NCBI GenBank assembly: GCA_039820545.1 | Contig: JBCBPW010000019.1 | Coordinates: 25,293-89,292, forward strand | From: JALEFZ01 sp039820545 | Lineage (GTDB): Bacteria > Bacteroidota > Bacteroidia > J057 | Reading direction: 5' to 3' | Length of the DNA: 64,000 nt | Shown: piece by piece, positions 43,234 through 50,814 of the stretch | How the letters are laid out: each line of letters opens with the position of its first letter | Numbering within the stretch: position 1 is the stretch's first letter | Translations under genes and position numbers: made by a program | Notes under the pieces: model-generated | Seen by the model: the letters and a program-made list of their open reading frames with translations, nothing else | The model's database searches: none | What the model was told of the DNA's origin: nothing

Positions 43234-44187
43234 ATGGCGATTTCTGCAACCTCATTTGAGTTTCCTTTTCAGACCTCTCAATATCAAGGTAAGGTCCGTG
43301 ATACATACAATATTGGCGAAGAGCTATTGGTGATTGTGGCGAGCGATCGTATTTCTGCTTTTGATCACATTTTGCCTAGACCTATTCCCTATAAGGGTCA
43401 GGTGCTCAACCAGACAGCTGCCTACTTTTTTGAAGCAGTCAAAGACATCGTCCCTACCCACGTCGTTTCAGTACCTGATCCTAATGTGACTATTGGGCGT
43501 GCGTGTAAGCCGATCCCGATCGAGGTAGTTGTACGTGGTTACTTGGCAGGACACGCTTGGCGAGAGTATAAATCGGGTAAGCGACAAGTTTGCGAGGTAC
43601 CTCTACCAGAGGGCTTGACAGAAGCGGATAAATTACCTGAACCCATCATCACGCCTGCGACCAAGTCTCAGATCGGGCATGATATGGACATCTCCGAGCG
43701 AGAAATTCTCAGATCGGGGCTACTAGAGCCTGAAGAGTGGGCAAAGCTGAAGCATTATGCACTTGCACTTTTCCAGAAAGGGACAGAGATGGCAGCAGAA
43801 CGTGGCTTGATCTTGGTAGATACCAAGTACGAATTTGGCTATTATAAGGATGACATCTATCTGATCGACGAAGTACATACACCCGACTCCTCTCGATTTT
43901 ACTATGCCGATGGGTACGAGGAGCGCCAAGCTAAAGGAGAGCAGCAGCGCCAGCTATCGAAGGAATTTGTGCGTGAGTGGTTGATGGAAAATGGCTTTCA
44001 AGGATTGGATGGCCAAGTCATGCCTGAAATGCCCGATACTTTTGTCCAGCAGGTGAGTGATCGCTACATCGAATTGTACGAAACGGTCACAGGGCGTAAG
44101 TTCGAAAAGGATGGCATCGAAGATCCTAGGCAGCGCATAGAGCAGCATGTACTGCAAGCATTGGCTGAGTTGACCAATGCTAAATAG
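43234..44187 (+). CDS. purC: Phosphoribosylaminoimidazole-succinocarboxamide synthase
   Basis: SAICAR synthetase joins CAIR and aspartate with ATP in purine synthesis. The product feeds PurB, which is also encoded in this window. From the ATG at 43234 it has 317 residues. The family features are GKVRDTYNIG (about 18), a Mg/ATP-binding VIVASDRISAFDHILPRP (about 31), PIEVVVRGYLAGHAWREY (about 97) and the aspartate-binding KSQIGHDMDISEREI (about 143). The 31 residues upstream in the longer frame (MPPFILLSNKRRK) do not resemble the family, so they are dropped. It belongs to the longer PurC class (about 300 residues). Confidence 0.96.
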   Translation: MAISATSFEFPFQTSQYQGKVRDTYNIGEELLVIVASDRISAFDHILPRPIPYKGQVLNQTAAYFFEAVKDIVPTHVVSVPDPNVTIGRACKPIPIEVVVRGYLAGHAWREYKSGKRQVCEVPLPEGLTEADKLPEPIITPATKSQIGHDMDISEREILRSGLLEPEEWAKLKHYALALFQKGTEMAAERGLILVDTKYEFGYYKDDIYLIDEVHTPDSSRFYYADGYEERQAKGEQQRQLSKEFVREWLMENGFQGLDGQVMPEMPDTFVQQVSDRYIELYETVTGRKFEKDGIEDPRQRIEQHVLQALAELTNAK

Positions 44188-44312
44188 CTTCAATTGTATG
44201 CCTGGGCATTCGAAGGAATACACAGGCTTTTTATTTTGATATTCTCGTCTCTTGAGTTTGATATAATCCTTTCTGAGATACCTCCTGCTTGTTTGATGCC
44301 TTATACGAAATT

Positions 44313-46202
44313 ATGAATTACCTCTCTGCAGAAAATATTGGGAAGTCCTTTGGGGATAAGTTTCTCTTTGAAAATCTCTCATTTGGATTAGACCAGGGAC
44401 AGAAAGTCGCTTTGATTGGTGTCAATGGATCTGGAAAGTCCACGTTATTGAAAATCGTTGCAGGAGTAGAGACCCCTGATCAAGGGCAGATTGTGCGGAG
44501 AAAAGGCATCCGTATTGCATACTTACCACAAGAACCTGATTTACCCCTCCACCAGACGGTAGCAGAGGTTGTATTCGCTTCGGACTTACCAGAGGTGAAA
44601 TTGATTCAGCGCTACGAGCAACTGACACAGGAACTAGCGACTCATCCTGAGCTGCAGGATGAGCTCAACGAAGTCATGTCCGAAATCGACTCCAAAAATG
44701 CTTGGGAGTATGAGGTGAAAATCAATCAGATCTTGAGTCAGCTACATGTGAACTTCTTGGATCGGCACATCTCGGCTCTGTCGGGAGGGCAGCGGAAAAG
44801 GGTAGCCATGGCGCAAGCCCTGATCTACGAGCCTGATTTGATGATCATGGATGAGCCTACCAACCACCTGGATTTGGAGAGTATCGAGTGGTTGGAGAAA
44901 TTCCTGGCGACAAGCAAACAAAGCCTATTTTTGGTCACACACGATCGTTATTTTTTGGATTCCATTACCAATGAGATCTATGAGTTGGACCGTGGGGAGC
45001 TTCATTCTTACAAAGGAGATTATGCATACTTCTTGGAGAAGAAACAGGAACGTGAGATGGTTCGTCAGACGGAAGCCGACCGTGCCAAATCATTATATAG
45101 TAAGGAGTTAGAATGGCTACGTCGTTCTCCCAAGGCCCGCACCACTAAGTCAAAATCCCGTATTGCAGCAGCGGATGGCATCAAGGAGCGTGCAAGCTAC
45201 AAAGCCCAAGATCTCGATGTGAAACTTCAAGTAAAAGGCCGTCGGATAGGATCGACCACCTTAGAGATGAAGCACGTCAATAAAAGTTTTGGTGAACTCA
45301 AGATCCTCGACAACTTTTCCTACACATTCAATCGGCGTGATCGAATCGGAATCGTAGGGCCGAATGGTGTAGGCAAAACTACGTTTCTCCAAATGGTCGT
45401 GGGAGAAGAGATGGCAGACTCAGGGAAGGTACGCACAGGGGAAACCATCGTCTATGGCTACTACAAACAGGAAGGCTTTAATTTTAAAGACAATGCCCGT
45501 GTCATAGAGGTCGTCACTGAGGCCGCCGAAGAGGTGGAGTTGAGTAAGAATCAGCGGGTTTCTGCTTCTACGCTATTGGAGCATTTTCTCTTTCCTCGTC
45601 ATATGCACTACAATATGGTGGAGACGCTGAGTGGAGGAGAAAAGCGACGCTTGCACTTACTTCGTGTGCTTATGACCAATCCCAATTTCCTTATCCTAGA
45701 TGAGCCTACGAATGACTTGGATTTGGTGACATTGAGAAGGTTAGAGGAATTTCTTTATGCCTTTGATGGATGTCTAGTTGTGGTTTCGCACGACCGATTT
45801 TTCATGGATCGATTGGTAGATCATTTGTTTGTGTTTGAAGGAGAAGGAAAAGTCAGGGACTTTCCAGGCAGCTACTCCAACTACCGAGAGTGGCAAGAAA
45901 AGCAACAAGCAGAGAAGGAGAAGCCTGTGCTTACGGTACAGAAAACCAAGCAGGTCAAACCCAAATCTTCTTCAGGTCCTCGTAAACTGAGCTATAAAGA
46001 GAAACGGGAATTCGAATCTCTAGAAGGAGAAATAGAGGAGATGGAAGAAAAGAAAGCTGCCCTCTCTGAAAAAATCAATACAGGCGGCACTGACTACGAA
46101 GAGCTCACGCAATGGTCACAGGAGTTTGAATCCCTTTCCCAAGAACTCGATGAAAAAACGGATCGCTATTTGGAGTTATTGGAGATCGTGGAAGGGGAGT
46201 AG
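44313..46202 (+). CDS. uup: ABC-F family ATPase (Uup-like)
   Basis: A 629-residue soluble protein with two ABC domains in tandem and no membrane part. The first Walker A is GVNGSGKST (about 32), its signature LSGGQRKRVAMAQAL and Walker B LMIMDEPTNHLDLES. The linker (KSKSRIAAADGIKERASYK) lies around 265-285. The second Walker A is GPNGVGKTT, with signature LSGGEKRRLHLLRVL and LILDEPTNDLDLVT. The C-terminal 90 residues are a coiled coil like the DNA-binding tail of Uup. ABC-F proteins act on ribosomes or in DNA transactions. The Uup branch is favoured by the tail; no antibiotic-resistance role is implied. The start is the ATG at 44313. The TTG at 44289 is rejected. Confidence 0.92.
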   Translation: MNYLSAENIGKSFGDKFLFENLSFGLDQGQKVALIGVNGSGKSTLLKIVAGVETPDQGQIVRRKGIRIAYLPQEPDLPLHQTVAEVVFASDLPEVKLIQRYEQLTQELATHPELQDELNEVMSEIDSKNAWEYEVKINQILSQLHVNFLDRHISALSGGQRKRVAMAQALIYEPDLMIMDEPTNHLDLESIEWLEKFLATSKQSLFLVTHDRYFLDSITNEIYELDRGELHSYKGDYAYFLEKKQEREMVRQTEADRAKSLYSKELEWLRRSPKARTTKSKSRIAAADGIKERASYKAQDLDVKLQVKGRRIGSTTLEMKHVNKSFGELKILDNFSYTFNRRDRIGIVGPNGVGKTTFLQMVVGEEMADSGKVRTGETIVYGYYKQEGFNFKDNARVIEVVTEAAEEVELSKNQRVSASTLLEHFLFPRHMHYNMVETLSGGEKRRLHLLRVLMTNPNFLILDEPTNDLDLVTLRRLEEFLYAFDGCLVVVSHDRFFMDRLVDHLFVFEGEGKVRDFPGSYSNYREWQEKQQAEKEKPVLTVQKTKQVKPKSSSGPRKLSYKEKREFESLEGEIEEMEEKKAALSEKINTGGTDYEELTQWSQEFESLSQELDEKTDRYLELLEIVEGE

Positions 46203-46278
46203 GAGTTTTTAATTTTTCGGGGAACAGAGTCCTAGGTGTAGGGTGAATTCTTCAGAAGGCTATTTCTGTTATATTTAA

Positions 46279-46350
46279 GATCTTCAGGGGTTGTTAGACG
46301 GGAGTCTAATAGATTTGGGTGCTACGTAGCTTGATGGCTACGTAGAGCGG
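46279..46350 (+). repeat. 72-bp two-hairpin repeat, copy 1
   Basis: It starts GATCTTCAGGGGTTG. Its first hairpin is TTAGAC GGGA GTCTAA and its second pairs two copies of GCTACGTAG/CTACGTAG around a TTGATGG loop. Copy 2 is identical except for one base (G to A in the first loop). Confidence 0.85.
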
Positions 46351-46364
46351 GTTTGTTCTCTAAC

Positions 46365-46436
46365 GATCTTCAGGGGTTGTTAGACAGGAGTCTAATAGAT
46401 TTGGGTGCTACGTAGCTTGATGGCTACGTAGAGCGG
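46365..46436 (+). repeat. 72-bp two-hairpin repeat, copy 2
   Basis: It starts 86 bp after copy 1 with 14 unrelated bases between, and matches it at 71 of 72 positions. Its hairpins read TTAGAC AGGA GTCTAA and the CTACGTAG pair. No ORF covers it. It lies between the ABC-F gene end and the SDR gene end, both of which converge here, so it may also act as a bidirectional transcript end. Confidence 0.85.
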
Positions 46437-46489
46437 TTTGCGAAAGGCTGCCATATCAGTATGTCCTGAAGAATGAAAAAAGAAACCTG

Positions 46490-47281
46490 TCAAATGGCCC
46501 CTGTTCTTCCTCCATCTACGGGTATGCTCGTTCCGTTGATGTAGCTGGCGGCGGGTGAGGCGAGGAATGCAATGGCATTGGCGACCTCTTCTGGATCAGC
46601 GAATCGCGCCGCAGGAATGGTTGCTTTTAGTCCTTTGATAAGCTCCTCCTCTGTTAGCTTTCGGTCTTTGGACCACTTCTCGATCAGTTGGAACAATCGG
46701 TTTGTGGCCGTCATGCCAGGCAAAACATTGTTGACTGTAACTCCAAAAGCTGCGACTTCATTGGACCATGTCTTGGCCCAAGACGCGACAGCCCCACGCG
46801 TAGTATTAGACACGCCCAGCCCTTTGATGGGGATCTTGACAGATGTGGAGATCACATTGATGATACGGCCATACTCCGCTTCTTTCATCCCTGGAAGTAA
46901 AGCTTGCGCCAGATGATGGTTGCACGCGAGGTGCATATCATATGCACGATAAAATTCCTCTATAGAAGCTTCTGCCACAGGTCCTCCTGGAGGTCCTCCT
47001 GTATTATTGATCAGGATATGAATAGGGTTTGAAAAGGTCTCAAGGAAATCATGAATAGCTGCCTTTACCTGATCAGGTTGAGAGAAATCAGCTACTACAT
47101 ACTGATGTGTTTGCCCATGTTCTGTAGGTAAGTCAGCACATACTTCTTTCAATTTCTCCTCACTTCGAGAGATAAGAATGATCTCCGCTCCCAGCGAAGC
47201 CATGAGTTGGGCAGAGGCTTTGCCGATACCCTGGGTACTGCCGCCTACAAGGGCACGCTTTCCGGTGAGACTAATATTCAT
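46490..47281 (-). CDS. Short-chain dehydrogenase/reductase lacking the YxxxK motif
   Basis: 263 residues from the ATG at 47279-47281 (MNISLTGKRALVGGSTQGIG); the 55 upstream residues of the longer frame do not look coding. The NAD(P)-binding GGSTQGIGKASAQLMASLGA (about 12-31) and LINNTGGPPGG (about 88-98) are clear. In the active-site segment (INVISTSVKIPIKGLGVSNTTRGAVASWAKTW), where SDRs have Tyr-x-x-x-Lys, this one has Ser-Asn-x-x-Arg. The C-terminal VNNVLPGMTATNRL and NGTSIPVDGGRT are normal. A subgroup of SDRs carries SN-x-x-R in place of YxxxK. The enzyme reaction is unknown and it may be a different kind of reductase or non-catalytic. It diverges from nuoJ, with a gap of about 85 bases. 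Confidence 0.88.
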   Translation of the reverse strand: MNISLTGKRALVGGSTQGIGKASAQLMASLGAEIILISRSEEKLKEVCADLPTEHGQTHQYVVADFSQPDQVKAAIHDFLETFSNPIHILINNTGGPPGGPVAEASIEEFYRAYDMHLACNHHLAQALLPGMKEAEYGRIINVISTSVKIPIKGLGVSNTTRGAVASWAKTWSNEVAAFGVTVNNVLPGMTATNRLFQLIEKWSKDRKLTEEELIKGLKATIPAARFADPEEVANAIAFLASPAASYINGTSIPVDGGRTGAI

Positions 47282-47366
47282 ATGCAATAGATCAGAATGA
47301 AAGCTGAATTTACCAGAGAAAGTGCTCAACTCCCAAATTTCCCTGAAAACTCTGTAAATTGTCCCC

Positions 47367-47912
47367 ATGGAAGCCAATTGGTTACTGATTACGTTTGTCC
47401 TTTTTGCGGTATTGGGTATGTTGGCACTGGGTGTTTTGCTATTCACGCGGAAGCTAATGACCGCTGCCTTTTTGCTTTTTGCTGTTTTACTTGTCGTGGG
47501 TGCGGTTTATGTATTCACGGGAGCAGAGTTTCTCGCAGTCGCTCAATTGATTGTATATGTAGGTGGGATTTTGGTGCTGATCATCTTTGGGGTGATGCTG
47601 ACACAGCGCGACCAACATGCAGAGCCACAAACAGGTTTTGTCAATGTCTTGCCAGCAGTACTGATCACTTTCTCAGTTGTCGGAGGCTTAGGTTATCTTG
47701 TCCAGCGTTTTGCTACAAACCCTCCTCCATGGCTTTCTCCTACGACAGCAGCATCCACACTCACCAATCCTGAGCAGATAGGCATGCTGACTTTGACCCA
47801 GTATTTACTCCCTTTCGAAGCGATGTCCGTACTGCTATTGGTCGCATTGATTGGCGCGATTTACCTCGCCCGCACACGAACAGGTGATATGAAAACCCAT
47901 GAATCCCCCTGA
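47367..47912 (+). CDS. nuoJ: NADH-quinone oxidoreductase subunit J
   Basis: A 181-residue inner-membrane subunit of the proton-pumping arm of respiratory complex I. It has five hydrophobic helices. The block AFLLFAVLLVVGAVYVFTGAEFLAVAQLIVYVGGILVLIIFGVML (about 34-78) is the conserved TM2-TM3 region with the key Glu in GAEFLA and the VGGILVL turn. Subunit J normally lies between nuoI and nuoK in a nuo operon. Here no other nuo gene is near, and it overlaps a xerD-like gene by 14 bases. It may be a real but dispersed subunit, or an extra paralogue. Confidence 0.9.
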   Translation: MEANWLLITFVLFAVLGMLALGVLLFTRKLMTAAFLLFAVLLVVGAVYVFTGAEFLAVAQLIVYVGGILVLIIFGVMLTQRDQHAEPQTGFVNVLPAVLITFSVVGGLGYLVQRFATNPPPWLSPTTAASTLTNPEQIGMLTLTQYLLPFEAMSVLLLVALIGAIYLARTRTGDMKTHESP

Positions 47913-48819
47913 TCCGATTACATGGGAGGTAGCGCTCAATGAGTACGAATTGTATTTGACCATTGAGCGAGGGCTGGCTGCCAAGACCAGAGAGGATTAT
48001 CTGCGAGACATTCACCGATACGCCGATTATGCGCGCTATGAGTGGGAATATGCTTCTCCCGCGCTTACAACACAGCAGCATTTAAGAGACTTTCTATTTT
48101 TTTTGGGAAATGACTGTTTTCTCAGCGAAAGAAGTATTGCTCGAAATATATCGGCCTTACGGTCCTTCCATGGATTTTTGATGCTGGATGAATGGAGCCA
48201 AGATGACCCTAGTGCTTTGTTGGAAATGCCCAAATTTTCCCAAAAACTTCCCCAAACGCTCAATATACCTGAAGTACAATCCATTTTGGAAGCTGTGGAT
48301 CTGACGCATGCCCAAGGAATTCGCAACCGAACAATTCTGGAAGTACTCTACAGTAGTGGATTGCGCGTATCTGAGTTGATCCATCTGACATGGGATCGCA
48401 TTTTCAGGGAGGAGGGTTTTGTTCAAGTTATTGGAAAAGGAAATAAGGAACGTTTGGTGCCCTTGGGAGAGGTGGCGCTCAAATGGTTGGATAAATACCA
48501 GCGTGAGGTAAGGTTACACATAGAGCCCAAATCAGGTCATGAGCGCTTCGTTTTTCTGAATCGAAGAGGAAAGCAGCTATCCCGAGTCATGGTTTTTTAC
48601 ATCGTCAAAGGAGCTGCTGAGCAGGCAGGAATTCAGAAAAAAGTCTCTCCTCATACCTTCCGCCACTCATTTGCCACACATCTACTGGAGGGAGGAGCGG
48701 ATCTGCGGGCTGTCCAGGAGATGCTGGGACACGAGTCGATCACGACGACGGAGATTTACCTACACATAGATCGAGAGTATTTGAGAGAAGTCATTGCCCT
48801 GTATCATCCACGGAAATAA
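47899..48819 (+). CDS. xerD: XerD-like tyrosine recombinase
   Basis: A 306-residue protein with the phage-integrase N-terminal SAM-like domain (about 10-95; YELYLTIERGLAAKTREDYLRDI) and the catalytic domain. The catalytic residues are Arg in LYSSGLRVSEL (about 157), Lys in VIGKGNKER (about 181), His and Arg in SPHTFRHSFATHLLEGGAD (about 255-258), His in MLGHESITTTEIYLHID with the nucleophile Tyr (about 290). Length and arrangement are typical of XerC/XerD, which resolve chromosome dimers at dif. XerD is favoured, but XerC cannot be ruled out. No dif-like or att-like repeats are seen next to it, so there is no sign of a mobile element. Confidence 0.9.
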   Translation: MNPPDPITWEVALNEYELYLTIERGLAAKTREDYLRDIHRYADYARYEWEYASPALTTQQHLRDFLFFLGNDCFLSERSIARNISALRSFHGFLMLDEWSQDDPSALLEMPKFSQKLPQTLNIPEVQSILEAVDLTHAQGIRNRTILEVLYSSGLRVSELIHLTWDRIFREEGFVQVIGKGNKERLVPLGEVALKWLDKYQREVRLHIEPKSGHERFVFLNRRGKQLSRVMVFYIVKGAAEQAGIQKKVSPHTFRHSFATHLLEGGADLRAVQEMLGHESITTTEIYLHIDREYLREVIALYHPRK

Positions 48820-48890
48820 GTCTGATATTACGAGTATAGTATTATGCACAAATCAAAAAAAGTCGATTTGCCTGCGAACTTTGAAAGTAT

Positions 48891-48925
48891 AAAAAAGGCC
48901 ACCCAAAACTGGGCAGCCATTTTTT
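48891..48925. terminator. Bidirectional terminator
   Basis: Between convergent genes: six A, then GGC-CA-CCCA / TGGG-CA-GCC (48897-48905 with 48910-48918, one 2-base mismatch), a four-base loop, then six T. It serves xerD (plus) and the MATE gene (minus). Confidence 0.8.
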
Positions 48926-50414
48926 ATGAGATCGCAGGAAGCGCAGGATCAGCAGATTGTTCTGGTTCCTCTAAGTTTTCGATATGTTGCCCTTCGCTTT
49001 TTTGCTTCGCTATGAGCTTGCTGGTCAGCCAGTTGTAGCGCCAAATCAAGGCGACACTCGCAAATGCCAGAGCGACCACGAATCCCCACCACACGCCATA
49101 TACTTGCATGTTCAGATTAAAGGCCAGGAAGTATCCTAGGGGCAAGTTGATGACCCAGTAAGCGAAAAAGGTAATCCATGTAGGAATTTTGACATCCTGT
49201 ATCCCTCTCAAGATTCCGACACCCACTGCTTGCACCCCATCAAACACAGCAAAGATTGCAGCAATGTACATGAGTTTGGCCGCAGTCTCCGCAACTAGAG
49301 GCAACTTCGCAATGAGGTCCTTGTCGGCGGCCATTTCTGTGCTGTTACTTTGGATAAAGTACGAGGGGAATAGCTCATTGCCGAGGGAAAAGACAATCCC
49401 GACGATGATCATAAAACCTGTAGCAAGGATGACACCTGTGAATCCTGCTCGGCGAACATTGATATAGTTTTTACGGCCAAGAGCTGTCCCCACACGAATC
49501 GAAGCACCCGCAGATGTGCCTAAGACGACCATGTAAGCCAATGCGGCCATTTGCAAAGCGATGACATGCGCTGCCCGATAGGCAGAGCCGTCTTCCATCC
49601 ATCCAATCATGATGGTACATCCACCAAAGGCTGCTACCTCGAAGAAATACTGCATGCCTGAAGGGAGACCGATAGCCAAAATCTTTCGAATGATGGCTCC
49701 ATTGAGCTTCATCCAGTTGGAGGTAACCTCGTAGATCTTGAATCGCTTGTGCCAAAATACATAACCCATCATGAGGATTGCCATCAGGCTTCTACTTGCT
49801 AGCGTACCATATCCTGCTCCATCGAGTTCCAAACGTGGCATACCAAACTGACCGAATATCAGAATCCAGTTGGCGAAGGTGTTGAATCCAAGTCCGATGA
49901 GCGTAATGAACATGGCAGGACGCGTGAGAGACAAACCGTCTGTAAACTGCTTGGCAATCAAGAAGACCATCATGGGAAGTACCGAGTAAGAGAGGATCTT
50001 GGTATAACTGACTGCGAGATCCACTTCTTTTTCAGGCTGATCCATAAAGGGGATGACCCATGCGCTGAAATAAACAGCGGCTCCAAGGACTACACTAGCA
50101 AATACCGAAACCCAAAGTCCCTGCTTCAGGTAATCTCCTACCTTTCGATGATTGTTCGCACCGTTGGCCTCAGCCACAAGCGGAGAAATGGCAAAGGTGA
50201 TGCCCATCCCAAGGATCGTCAGTATGTAAAACATGATGTTGGCTAGGGAGGCAGCCGAGAGATGGACATAGCTTAGCTGTCCTATCATCAGGTTATCAAT
50301 AAACCCCATGAGGTATTGACCGAGTTGGCCGATGATCACAGGAATAGAGAGCTTGATCGTTTCTCTAAAATGTGTTCCGTAGTCTTTTCTAAAGTTCTGC
50401 AATGATAGCAGCAT
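48924..50414 (-). CDS. MATE family efflux transporter
   Basis: 496 residues from the ATG at 50412-50414 (MLLSLQNFRKDYGTHFRETI); the 28 upstream residues of the longer frame are likely non-coding. It has twelve membrane helices in two halves. The N-terminal half carries LSIPVIIGQLGQYLMGFIDNLMIGQ (about 20-44) and the second half TSAGASIRVGTALGRKN (about 335), both standard in NorM-type transporters, which expel drugs with Na+ or H+. The last 30 residues are a polar acidic cytoplasmic tail. A well-spaced promoter lies at 50435-50465. Confidence 0.92.
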   Translation of the reverse strand: MLLSLQNFRKDYGTHFRETIKLSIPVIIGQLGQYLMGFIDNLMIGQLSYVHLSAASLANIMFYILTILGMGITFAISPLVAEANGANNHRKVGDYLKQGLWVSVFASVVLGAAVYFSAWVIPFMDQPEKEVDLAVSYTKILSYSVLPMMVFLIAKQFTDGLSLTRPAMFITLIGLGFNTFANWILIFGQFGMPRLELDGAGYGTLASRSLMAILMMGYVFWHKRFKIYEVTSNWMKLNGAIIRKILAIGLPSGMQYFFEVAAFGGCTIMIGWMEDGSAYRAAHVIALQMAALAYMVVLGTSAGASIRVGTALGRKNYINVRRAGFTGVILATGFMIIVGIVFSLGNELFPSYFIQSNSTEMAADKDLIAKLPLVAETAAKLMYIAAIFAVFDGVQAVGVGILRGIQDVKIPTWITFFAYWVINLPLGYFLAFNLNMQVYGVWWGFVVALAFASVALIWRYNWLTSKLIAKQKSEGQHIENLEEPEQSADPALPAIS

Positions 50415-50814
50415 ATATAGATGTTTAGAGAGTGCAAATGTAGGTGTGTAGCAGAGACAAAGCAATGAACCGAATCCTCTTTCGATTATCAGATGCAAAA
50501 GGTAGGAATCCTTTCACCTGAAGATGAAACGCGATTCGAGTATCTATAAACAATATGGAATCTGGTCCCAAACGGTTGAAACACAACTGACTCATGAAGT
50601 AGTTGTTCAACTGCCTAGAGAATACGGGTGGCCTTGGCGGGCCTCGACATGTAGGTTGGGAGGGTTAATTAAGAAACATGGTTCCTATGATTTACCAGTG
50701 AAAGGAAACAATTGTAGCCATAGTATGAGGGTGATTACGCTGCCTAAACAAACGGATAATTTTGCTGAAGGTTGTTTTTTATTTGAAAAAGGAAGAAGGA
50801 ATCTTACCAAAGGG
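50415..50814. other. Intergenic region without a gene
   Basis: About 400 bases between two minus-strand genes. It holds the MATE promoter. A 110-residue plus-strand frame through it overlaps the end of the FAD/Fe-S gene and lacks coding character, so I do not call a gene. Confidence 0.55.
50435..50465 (-). promoter_or_regulatory. Promoter of the MATE transporter gene
   Basis: Minus strand: TTG (50463-50465), a 20-base spacer, then TACATTTG (50435-50442), the Bacteroidota -33/-7 pattern. Transcription would start about 15 bases before the ATG at 50414. Confidence 0.6.

Noticed and set aside
44268..44280. A TATAAT-like box before the ABC-F gene
   Set aside because: Bacteroidota promoters use TAnnTTTG, and no proper -33 or -7 pair stands with it.
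46490..47446. Longer SDR start giving 318 residues
   Set aside because: The first 55 residues do not resemble an SDR and overlap the nuoJ region; the internal ATG gives the normal N-terminus.
47899..48819. The XerD-like gene as an integrase marking a mobile element
   Set aside because: Length and motifs fit housekeeping XerC/XerD and there are no attachment-site repeats, tRNA disruption or phage genes beside it.
48844..49038. A 64-residue frame after xerD
   Set aside because: It runs through the bidirectional terminator and into the MATE gene's antisense strand.
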